Virus record (IMG/VR): IMGVR_UViG_3300025133_000048
Coordinates: 32,390-96,389 of that record
DNA: 64,000 nucleotides
From: a virus
Reading direction: 5' to 3' (one strand)
Within the stretch, counting starts at the first letter, position 1; each line of letters begins with the position of its first letter. The notes under the pieces are model-generated. The model was not told the DNA's origin, did no database searches, and saw only the letters and a program-made list of their open reading frames with translations. The translations under genes and the position numbers were made by a program. Shown here in pieces: positions 1 to 9,000 of this stretch.

Positions 1-1526
1 CTTTGCCGAGAGAACCTTTGTTGCTAAGTATGCTGCGTGACACCAATAGAATCTCCAAGAACTATCTCAGACCAGAGTTAGAAGACATAAGATTGATAAG
101 AGCAATAGGATCTTATTCATTAGATTTTGAAGGGAACATAGTCGCGGTACAATTCAAGCGCAACCAGTCCTCTCAAAAGGCACAGAATAGGGGAATTCGT
201 CTGCTAAATGCCCTTGCTTTTGGTGCATACGGAAAAGACTATAGGGATACACTACTTAAGAAAAAGAAAGACGAAAGAAGAGTAAGGATCAAGGTTCTTA
301 GCCTAAAAAGACTAAAAACGATCACAAGGGAATTTGACCTACACAACAGCATGATGCTTAGTAAGTCAATTTTAAGATTTCACATAAGAGCAGAACTAGA
401 AGGTTATTCTGATAAGCTAGATGAATTCTTCGTCCCGCAGCCTTATATCTTTGATCTTAGCAAATTTTTTATTGGTGCTAGCAACATTTGTAAAAATCAC
501 ACAATACAAGCTGGCCTTTCGGAAGTCGAAAGACCGGTAGGGGAATCCTCTCTTCCGTATGGTGACATAAATGAAGTAGTACAAGATCCTTCTGTACAAA
601 ATCCTTTAGAGGATTTAGAAATTACAGATGAGATCAAAAACAATGGAGTTTTCTTTTTAGAAAAGTATGCAGTGGTGACACCCAAAGGAACCAGAAGCAG
701 TAGTTTCACAACACTTCTAAATGGAGTGGTTTCAATAACAGAGCTACAAAGTGAAATAAGAAACTTTCGTGGAGATAAAGAAATATTAATTTCCGAAGCG
801 CTTGGAGATGCAATAGAAGTATTAGATGAGAATGGAAATGTATTAACTTATGACGGCAGCATTGGTATTAAGTTTGGAGTCAGGTTATGTTATGCACCTC
901 CGAGCAATTTTGCTGTTCCAAATGCAATTGAATTTGACAGAGCATTTAAAGCCAAGCCTGTGGAAGGTTACGCCGGCTCTGCTCATTATTTTCCAATTGC
1001 AAAGTTTGAACAAGATATAATAGACAGAAAGCTTAACGAAATAGACCTACAAGATACGAATCTTGGTGAAGACCTAAAATGTTATGTTGACAAGCTTGTT
1101 TCTACAAGCGAATTTGACCTTGTTATTAACAATCTTCTGATAACCAGAAGGATTTCCGGATTAATGTCAATTTATATGTATGATGCCTTTATAGATTCAC
1201 TAGGCTTAGATTCATCAGAAAGAGAAGAAGGCTCGGAGAATAGAGGAAACCAAAAATGGAAAGGAAACATTCTGGATGATACAAAAGACCAGTGTAGAGC
1301 GCTTTTCGCCTCTTTTTATCGCTCAATGGACTCTGACGACGACAGTCTTGATGAGACAAAAGAGAAAAATAGGAAAAAGCTATTCTCTAATTTACTTCCC
1401 AATGGCTTATTTAATATAGATAGATCTGTAAAGTGGTGGCAACTCCGTAGAAGATTAGAAGATCGACCATTTAATAAAGATGGCGAAGATTGTGTAAATG
1501 ACTTAGCAGAGATTTTTGGAGGATAA
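1..1526 (+). CDS. Unknown structural protein, 3' part (5' end outside window)
   Basis: The reading frame is already open at the first base, so the gene starts upstream; at least 507 codons are visible. I do not recognise a family. The protein is mixed alpha/beta and rich in charged residues, with no signal peptide or membrane segment. An acidic, low-complexity stretch (SMDSDDDSLDETKEKNRKK) lies about 60 residues before the end. It sits two bases upstream of the gp25 gene and is probably co-transcribed with it, which suggests a baseplate or tail-associated role. That role is inferred from position only. Confidence 0.6.
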   Translation, partial: LPREPLLLSMLRDTNRISKNYLRPELEDIRLIRAIGSYSLDFEGNIVAVQFKRNQSSQKAQNRGIRLLNALAFGAYGKDYRDTLLKKKKDERRVRIKVLSLKRLKTITREFDLHNSMMLSKSILRFHIRAELEGYSDKLDEFFVPQPYIFDLSKFFIGASNICKNHTIQAGLSEVERPVGESSLPYGDINEVVQDPSVQNPLEDLEITDEIKNNGVFFLEKYAVVTPKGTRSSSFTTLLNGVVSITELQSEIRNFRGDKEILISEALGDAIEVLDENGNVLTYDGSIGIKFGVRLCYAPPSNFAVPNAIEFDRAFKAKPVEGYAGSAHYFPIAKFEQDIIDRKLNEIDLQDTNLGEDLKCYVDKLVSTSEFDLVINNLLITRRISGLMSIYMYDAFIDSLGLDSSEREEGSENRGNQKWKGNILDDTKDQCRALFASFYRSMDSDDDSLDETKEKNRKKLFSNLLPNGLFNIDRSVKWWQLRRRLEDRPFNKDGEDCVNDLAEIFGG

Positions 1527-1528
1527 GT

Positions 1529-1912
1529 ATGGCTATAAAGAATATAACAGTTGAGTTTCCACTCAAAGTAGGACCAGAGGGCTATTTGGTATCTATAACA
1601 GAGGAAAATGTTGCTGAATCAATAAAATTTAATCTTAAAAACATTTTGTTAACGATTCCGGGAGAAAAGCTCTCCGACTCTAATTTTGGTGTTGGCTTAT
1701 TGAGATACTTATTTTTAAATAACAACGAGGATTTAAAGCCTCTCAAATTCGTCATCAGAGAACAGATAAAGAGATATTTCAATGTTTTTAGCAATTTGGA
1801 CATTGAAACCGACATAAGCCGAATGAATGAGCAAGTTTTAAAAGTAAAGCTTGTTTATGTGATAGATGAAATTAAACTATCGGACGAGTTGGAAGTTGAA
1901 GTTTCTCTGTGA
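1529..1912 (+). CDS. 25: Baseplate wedge subunit, gp25-like
   Basis: At 127 aa this is close to T4 gp25 (132 aa). It carries the hallmark of the GPW/gp25 family: LTIPGE at residues 41-46 followed by FGVGLLRYLF at 53-62. In T4, gp25 belongs to the inner baseplate wedge and helps nucleate sheath assembly around the tube. The gene follows the preceding ORF by two bases, with GGAGG just upstream as ribosome binding site, and is followed by gp6, its usual partner. Family assignment rests on motif and context; I consider it firm. Confidence 0.9.
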   Translation: MAIKNITVEFPLKVGPEGYLVSITEENVAESIKFNLKNILLTIPGEKLSDSNFGVGLLRYLFLNNNEDLKPLKFVIREQIKRYFNVFSNLDIETDISRMNEQVLKVKLVYVIDEIKLSDELEVEVSL

Positions 1913-1926
1913 AATTAACGAGCAAA

Positions 1927-1934
1927 CTATTTAT
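1927..1934 (+). promoter_or_regulatory. Intergenic octamer CTATTTAT, candidate late promoter (copy 1)
   Basis: CTATTTAT lies in the 46-bp gap between gp25 and gp6, 24 bases before the gp6 start. It is one of a series of near-identical octamers in intergenic gaps across the window. A promoter role is inferred from recurrence and position. Confidence 0.5.
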
Positions 1935-1958
1935 TTTTGATGTGAAGGAATCTGCTAC

Positions 1959-3758
1959 ATGCCCAAAAACAAAAACATACCTATAAAATATACAAATAGA
2001 GATTTTGATACAATCAAGCAAGACTTGATAGATTATGCAAAAAGATACTACCCAAATACTTACAAAGATTTCAGTGATGCCTCATTTGGTTCAATGGTTT
2101 TTGACATGGTTGCATACGTCGGAGATAACTTATCTTTTTATTTAGATTACCAAGCGAATGAATCATTTCTAGATACATCTGTTGAATTTTCTAACATACG
2201 AAAGCATGCTCGGTCTATGGGCTATTCATTTGCTGGTGTACCTGTGTCTTATGGCTTGGCATCATTCTTTATCTTGATACCTGCTAATGCAGATGGAAAT
2301 GCACCAGATCCTCTTTACATACCAACTTTAAAGAAAAATACATCTCTTCGATCAGCTTCTGGTGTATCCTTTTTGCTATTGGAAGATGTTGATTTTTCAG
2401 ATCCCAAAAATGAAGTTGTAGAAGCACAATACAATAGTACAACTGGTGGCGTTACTTATTATGCTATTCGTGCCTACGGCCAAGTCTCATCAGGTAAACT
2501 GCAGTCAGTTGATATTAATCTGGTTAATGCTTCGTTTGAAAAATTTAGAAAAGTAAGAATAGGCGCCTCCGCTATTTCAGAAGTAGTAAAAGTCGTCGAC
2601 TCAGAAGGAAATGTCTATTACGAAGTAGACTATTTGAGCCAAGAAACAATCATGATAGAAACAACAAACCCAACTGCTTTGTCTGATGGCGTAAGATCTA
2701 TTATGAAACCATTTGTAACAGCAAGAAGATTTATTATTGAGCAAGATAATACCGGAACTTATTTACAATTTGGCTTCGGATCGGAGGATGACGATGATTC
2801 TGGACTAGCAGACCCCTCAGCGGTTGCGTTGAATCTCCATGCTAGGGATGCGATAACTGCCACGTCTATTGATCCTTCAAAACTATTAGGGACTGACAAA
2901 TTTGGAATCTCTCCTTATGGAACCACTCTGAAGGTAATTTATCGGGTTAATGACTCAACAAATGTTAATGTTGGTGCAAACCAGCTTGATAGAGTTATTT
3001 CGCCTGTTGTAAAATTCAATGACCCAACAAGTTTGAATTCTGCCACAGTGGCATACATAAGGGGTTCTCTCGAAGTTACAAATGAAGATCCAATAAGTGG
3101 ACAAACAGTCGAGATCTTATCAGATGAGCTTAAAGTTAGAGCAAAGAACTATTATGCCACACAGAACAGAGCAGTTACAAAACAGGACTATGAATCGATT
3201 GCATATAACATGCCAAATAAGTTCGGGTCAATAAAAAGAGTTAATGTGGTAAACGATCCTCTGTCAACAAATAGAAAACTAGCCCTGTATGTTATTTCAG
3301 AAAATCAAAATGCAGAATTGATAACTACAAGTGCAAGAATAAAAGAAAATTTAAAATCTTGGCTAACACAGTACAAGTCTATAAACGATCAGATGGAAAT
3401 CTTTGATGCAAAAATAGTAAATTTTGGAATAGATTTCGAAGTATCGGTTGATAATAGATATAGTCGTGATGAAGTGATCACTAATGCCATAAATAATTTA
3501 GCGAACAGGTATTCTCCAAAGTTTTATATAGGAGAAGCCATCTACTTAACAGAGATCTATAACATTCTGGTAAAGACAACTGGAATTATTGATGTTAAGA
3601 AGGTTGAGGTCTTCAATAAGTATGGGGGAAATCATTCCTCGATTCCGTTTGACTTTGACAAAGTTAGTTCAAAAGACGGCTCATACTATAAAATTCCAAA
3701 AAACGTGATCGTTGAATTAAAATTTCCAAATGAAGACATAAAGGGTGCCGCCAAATGA
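1959..3758 (+). CDS. 6: Baseplate wedge subunit, gp6-like (baseplate J family)
   Basis: A 599-aa protein, slightly shorter than T4 gp6 (660 aa). The N-terminus has YTNRDFDTIKQDLIDYAK (11-28) and FGSMVFDMVAYVGDNLSFYL (43-62), typical of gp6/baseplate-J proteins. Near residue 405 is the recurring TKQDYESIA element. gp6 forms the dimeric core of the baseplate wedge that reorganises when the sheath contracts. It follows gp25 and overlaps the next ORF by an ATGA, so translation is probably coupled. The intergenic octamer upstream may give it its own promoter. Confidence 0.9.
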   Translation: MPKNKNIPIKYTNRDFDTIKQDLIDYAKRYYPNTYKDFSDASFGSMVFDMVAYVGDNLSFYLDYQANESFLDTSVEFSNIRKHARSMGYSFAGVPVSYGLASFFILIPANADGNAPDPLYIPTLKKNTSLRSASGVSFLLLEDVDFSDPKNEVVEAQYNSTTGGVTYYAIRAYGQVSSGKLQSVDINLVNASFEKFRKVRIGASAISEVVKVVDSEGNVYYEVDYLSQETIMIETTNPTALSDGVRSIMKPFVTARRFIIEQDNTGTYLQFGFGSEDDDDSGLADPSAVALNLHARDAITATSIDPSKLLGTDKFGISPYGTTLKVIYRVNDSTNVNVGANQLDRVISPVVKFNDPTSLNSATVAYIRGSLEVTNEDPISGQTVEILSDELKVRAKNYYATQNRAVTKQDYESIAYNMPNKFGSIKRVNVVNDPLSTNRKLALYVISENQNAELITTSARIKENLKSWLTQYKSINDQMEIFDAKIVNFGIDFEVSVDNRYSRDEVITNAINNLANRYSPKFYIGEAIYLTEIYNILVKTTGIIDVKKVEVFNKYGGNHSSIPFDFDKVSSKDGSYYKIPKNVIVELKFPNEDIKGAAK

Positions 3759-5185
3759 GTATAAAAAGATACACAGCAATAGCAGATAACACAATCACAA
3801 ATGCCTTTGAGAGCGATTTGTCCACCAGAGCTACTGGGTCAAATGCCGGAGCAGCCGATGTAATAGAGATTTTTTCAATTTATGGTCAAGCGACAACTAG
3901 CTCTGCTGAGGCATCTAGAGCACTTGTACAATTTGACACATCACAGATTTCAGCTGATAGAACCGCTGGATTAATTCCGGCCAATGGGTCAGTTTCGTTT
4001 TATTTAAAAATGTTCAACACTGAACACATCGAAACAACACCAAGAAGTTTTACATTAGCTGTACAAGCAGTTTCACAGTCTTGGGAAGAGGGGAATGGAT
4101 TAGATCTTGATTCTTATACTGATTTAACTTATAACAACATAGGTTCAAATTGGATAAAAAGATCAGGCAATAACAGCTGGGTTGCTCAAGGGGGTGATTT
4201 TCACACAACACCAGTATTTACAGCGACATTTGACAAAGGATCAGAGGATCTTGAAATCAATGTAACTTCGCTAGTAGAAGAGTGGATTGCTGGAACCAAA
4301 GATAACTACGGTTTTGGCATCTTCTTATCCGGATCATATGAATCCGGAACAACATCTTATTATACAAAAAAGTTCTTCGCTAGATCAAGCGAATTCTTTT
4401 TTAAAAAGCCGATCATAGAAGCAAGGTTCAACGACGACATCAAAGATGATCGTGGTAATTTTTATTCCTCTTCTTCCCTCGCACCTGCTGAGGACAACCT
4501 TAATACAATTTATCTATACAACTATGTTAGAGGAAGGCTTAGAAATATACCGTCAATTGATACCGGCAACATCTATGTTGATTTTTATCAAACCCTAGGC
4601 GGAACAGCAGAGACACTATGTATTGATACACCAGCCACAGGCGGGTATGTCTCTGCTGGTATCTATTCTTGTTCTGTTTGTGTTTCCACAACCGCCACCA
4701 CTCTTAGAGATGTCTGGCACGATGGATCAGGAACACAATTTCATACAGGAACTATTTCTGTAAATTCTCTCGCATCAGAGACACATAGTACAAACCAAAG
4801 GTATGTCCTATCAATAAGTAACATGAAAAGCCAATATAGCAATCAAGAAACTGCAAGATTTAGATTATATGCACGTGTAAAAGATTGGTCTCCAACAATT
4901 TATACTGTTGCCTCTGCAGCTCCGGAAAACTTAATAATACCATCGGCATCTTATGAGGTTTGCCGTACATCAGATGGAGCCAGAGTTATACCTTTTGGAA
5001 CCGGCTCTGATTGGCATACCGGCTTGGCACATGATGTTAGCGGAAATTACTTTGATCTAGACTTATCTATGCTTGAAGCCGGTTATTCGTATGATATAAA
5101 ATTTGCCTTTTATAATGATTCGGTAACCGACTGGGAAGTTCAGCCGTACAACTTTAGATTCAAAGTGAGAGAAGATGAGTACTAA
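3755..5185 (+). CDS. Virion protein with DNRLRE-like beta-sandwich domain
   Basis: 476 aa. Residues 1 to about 215 resemble the DNRLRE-type beta-sandwich: an opening 'TAIADNTITNAFESD', a strand RALVQFDTSQI, a mid-domain WEEGNGLD with a conserved-looking Trp, and a LEINVTSLVEEWIAG strand near the end. The remainder is beta-rich with no recognised motif. It overlaps gp6 by 4 bases (ATGA) and the next gene by 11 bases, so it is part of the baseplate/tail-periphery operon. A structural role is likely; the exact position in the virion is unknown. Confidence 0.65.
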   Translation: MSIKRYTAIADNTITNAFESDLSTRATGSNAGAADVIEIFSIYGQATTSSAEASRALVQFDTSQISADRTAGLIPANGSVSFYLKMFNTEHIETTPRSFTLAVQAVSQSWEEGNGLDLDSYTDLTYNNIGSNWIKRSGNNSWVAQGGDFHTTPVFTATFDKGSEDLEINVTSLVEEWIAGTKDNYGFGIFLSGSYESGTTSYYTKKFFARSSEFFFKKPIIEARFNDDIKDDRGNFYSSSSLAPAEDNLNTIYLYNYVRGRLRNIPSIDTGNIYVDFYQTLGGTAETLCIDTPATGGYVSAGIYSCSVCVSTTATTLRDVWHDGSGTQFHTGTISVNSLASETHSTNQRYVLSISNMKSQYSNQETARFRLYARVKDWSPTIYTVASAAPENLIIPSASYEVCRTSDGARVIPFGTGSDWHTGLAHDVSGNYFDLDLSMLEAGYSYDIKFAFYNDSVTDWEVQPYNFRFKVREDEY

Positions 5186-6089
5186 ACCGATTTTTGCAAA
5201 ATCCGCTAATTCCGGATCAGAAGGAACAGAGTCTCCCGATTTTATTGTAGCCAAGTCCAAAGATTTAGATACATATATTCCTCCTATTGACTTCTCAACA
5301 GCATCTAACTTTGTTCGTTTTGGTTCTGGTGAAGAATATTATGCCGAGAGTATTAAGAGGATTTATAACGATTATCCGTATGATGGATCAGCTAAAGAAA
5401 AGACAAACTTCTATCTAAGCTCTTCTTATTTAGATAAATGGATGATTGATAATAAGTATCCAAGATATTCAGGATATGCTGCTTTTGATGGAACATCTTA
5501 CTTGCAAGTAAACAGGGGTTATCAAGAAGCAACAGTTCCATCGTCAACTAAGCTCTCAACACTCTTTGGTTCCAAGAAGGTTATACAAGATACAACAAAA
5601 AGAAGAAAACAAACAGCTTATTTTGATTTTGATGATGGTGTAACTTGGGAATGGAGAATGAAGATTGATGGATTTAATGGCTCATATAGTGGATCTTATT
5701 TGTATAAATTTTCTTCCGATGTGGGCTTTATCAATGTGGCATTAATTCATCAAGATCATCCCGTCAGCCCTACAGGCCAAAGTGTATTTAATCTTAATAT
5801 GTCCTCATCAGCAGGTTGGTTTGGAGCAACAATTTCAAATGACAACACTGTAACCACTTCGTCAATTGCAGACGGCTCATGGCACCATTATGCTATAAGT
5901 CTTTTTAGACTTGGATCTGATCTGGTATGTGATTTTTACTTTGATGGAAAGATAAATAAAAGAAAAGCGATAACAGCAGCCACATTTCCAAATCTGACCA
6001 GCTCTGTTACAAGCTTTATAATGTCCGGCTCTTGGAGTGTAGGTGCAACACCTTACGGCTCTGGTCCCTCAATTGACTTTGGAGGTTAA
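5175..6089 (+). CDS. LamG-domain structural protein, N-terminal piece of a split domain
   Basis: 304 aa. From about residue 95 it shows a concanavalin-like (LamG) fold: AAFDGTSYLQV, a central WEWRMKIDG, and SWHHYAISLF leading into a strand DFYFDGKINKRK. LamG domains usually end with a strand like 'xxIDEFRFWNxxRTPEEI'. That strand is missing here and appears instead at the start of the next ORF, in the same reading frame, after TAA AAA TAA TTT. The product therefore seems to lack the last strand of its jelly roll. A virion surface or carbohydrate-binding role is inferred from the domain type. Confidence 0.7.
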   Translation: MSTKPIFAKSANSGSEGTESPDFIVAKSKDLDTYIPPIDFSTASNFVRFGSGEEYYAESIKRIYNDYPYDGSAKEKTNFYLSSSYLDKWMIDNKYPRYSGYAAFDGTSYLQVNRGYQEATVPSSTKLSTLFGSKKVIQDTTKRRKQTAYFDFDDGVTWEWRMKIDGFNGSYSGSYLYKFSSDVGFINVALIHQDHPVSPTGQSVFNLNMSSSAGWFGATISNDNTVTTSSIADGSWHHYAISLFRLGSDLVCDFYFDGKINKRKAITAATFPNLTSSVTSFIMSGSWSVGATPYGSGPSIDFGG

Positions 6090-6098
6090 AAATAATTT

Positions 6099-9000
6099 AT
6101 GGCTATTACACTTACTATACATTCTTGTTCATTTGACGAGTTTCGTTTTTGGAATAAAAAACGAACACCAGAAGAAATTTATAGAAACTATCAATCAACA
6201 ATTGATGGCGGCGCTTCAACAGACGACTACAAGACAGAACTTTCAATGTATTTTAAATTCAATGAAGGTAACACAGGCACAGACTCTGAGGACAGAGTAG
6301 TCCTTGACTATTCCGGAAGAATTTCAAATGCATATTGGCAGGATTATTCTGCTGGTCTTCGTGCCACTGGTTCTTCTTTAACCTCTGAAAGAGGCGATCT
6401 GATTATAAGATCCAGTCACCCAGATGTTATTGCTCTAGAGACTGAAATGCAAACTAGCGGATCTAATCATGATGCTAATAATAACATGTATTTGTATGAT
6501 CTGACGCCACAATGGATAAGAGATGAAGATGAACAAAATGGAAAAGAGTTCAAGAAGCTTGTTCAAATAATTGGTTCTTATTTTGATACTCTATACGCAC
6601 AAGTGGAAAGACTACCGGAACTTCGTGATAAGGGCTATACAACTTCGAATAACAAAGCAAAGCCATTTGCGAATCGTCTTCTAAGCGATAAAGGGTTTAA
6701 TGTTGAGGATGTTTTAACCAATCGATCAATTTTGGAATTTTTCAATTCCCGCGATCTGAATGGTAATAAATACGAAAAAGAAATTACAGAGATAAAGAAT
6801 CTAATTTATCTCAACATTTACAACAACCTCGAACACATTTACAAATCAAAAGGCACCGAAAAATCATACCGAAATCTTCTTCGGTGCTTTGGCATAGATG
6901 ATGAAATAGTAAAGCTTAACCTCTATACAGACAATGCAACACAATATCTTGTTGACAAGACCAAACACACCTCACAAAAGACCAAGCATATTGATTTTTC
7001 TAGACCTGCTCGTTTCGGAGCAACAGTGTACCAACAGAATTTCATTTCTGGCTCAAAACTTGAGAGATTAGAGAAGAATTTAGCACTAACTGCCGAAGTT
7101 GAGGTATTAGTACCGGTAAAACCAAAGCAAACAGATTCTTCTTATTTTTACACAAGTTTTCAATCATCTTCGGTATTTGGACTTGATGCAGTAGATTCAT
7201 CCGGAGTTCAATATAGTGGATCAAACCTCCACGACAACTTTCAATTATATTTGGTTAAAGATGCCGTGGAGAGTACACGAGCCAAATGGGTTCTAGAACA
7301 AATAAATCATGGCACATCCACAACCTCAATTGTATTGACTTCTTCTTATTATGATGAGATCTATAACAATCAAAGATGGAACTTGGCGGTTAGAGTATAC
7401 CCTGAAGGTTATCCCTTTGCTGGTTCATACCTAACTTCATCTAATCCTTCATACACTTTGGAACTTTATGGAGTTTCTCACAATTTAGACGAAGTCTTGC
7501 ATGAATTTAATGTATCAACGACTCTATTACATGAAACAGGCTCATCACTATTATCAGCTGATAAGAAAGCATATGTTGGTGCTCGTCGCACCAATTGGTC
7601 TGGCTCGGTTGTTACCAATAGTGATGTTAAGATCGCTGCGACCTCAATTTACTTTGATAAGCTCAATAATAAATCAATAAAACAGCATAACAAAGATCCC
7701 ATGAATTATGGGCATGATAAAGTATTTGGAAATCCAACGCTTTTTGCTACAAACCAAAGCGGAGTTCACATTCCAGCCCAAGATAGCTTGGCACTTCATT
7801 GGGATTTTCAAACGGTATCAACTTCTGATTCAAGCGGAGAGTTTGTAGTTGAGGATTACTCAAGCGGCTCTTCAACAGGAAGATATGGATGGCTTGAAAA
7901 TGTAATCAAAGCAGAACACAAAGGAACCGGAGATGAATTTCCAGTTTCTTCAACAGCTGTTGTATCAAACGAGTTTATTTTCGCTTCAAAGAAAGAGCTT
8001 CCAGAGATCTCCTTTACATCCGACACAATAAAGATAATGGGAGATGCCGATACCTTTCTCTATGAAGATGAAGACGTTACCGACAACATTTTTTCATTTG
8101 AAAAGAGTATGTATCAATCAGTATCAGAAAACATGCTAAACATGTTCTCAACAATCGTTGAGTATTCTAATCTATTTTCAAAGCCAATTGATAGATACAG
8201 ACAGGATTATAAGAGATTAGACCATGCTCGCCAAATCTTTTTCGAAAGAGTAACAGGTGACATGGATTTGGACAAATTCACAGAGTATTTTAAGTGGATT
8301 GATCGATCAGTTTCCTATTTTTTAGAACAGCTTCATCCGGCTTCTGCCAAGTTCAATGCAGGACTGTCGGACATGGTTGAATCTCATATTCTCGAGAGAC
8401 CAAAGTACCAACATAGGTTTCCATCAATTGAATCTAAAACAATAACCGACAGCGGAGTCAAAGGCGGAATCAAAGGTATAGCAGAGCGCCGTTATAATTG
8501 GCAATACGGACATGCTCCGGATTATAAAAACGAAGACTACAATGCAAAAGCAGTTAGCCTTGCATCCACATGTTGTTTACAATATGCAGATAGAACCGTA
8601 TTTACCGGTTCTTCCGGAGCACTTTCAATAGGGTTTTGGTTTAAGCCTGCGAACACCACCATTGGCCGAGTTATAATTGACTTTGGTAATAATTTAAAAA
8701 TCTCACAAAATGCTACAAACAAAATAGTTGCAACGATTGTCACGTCTGGTGGAGTATCAGTCGGAACAACTACTGCCAACCCAGTTACAACCGATGCATT
8801 TATTTTAATTTCTTGGGACCATGCTGATCCGACTAATGGAGATGTTAACATATATATTCGAGGCTCTGTGGAAGAAGACATGGCATATAGCGCAGGAGCA
8901 ACCGCATTTAGGGCCCTAGACGCTGGGTCTTTACAAATTGGATCAGCAGCGGTTGATGGCGATGTATTTGATGAAGTGTCCATTTGGGACAAAATAATGA

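Noticed and set aside
6043-6300. 85-codon + strand frame spanning the LamG split
   Set aside because: Out of frame with both LamG pieces, and its product has no LamG features; it does not rescue the domain by frameshift.
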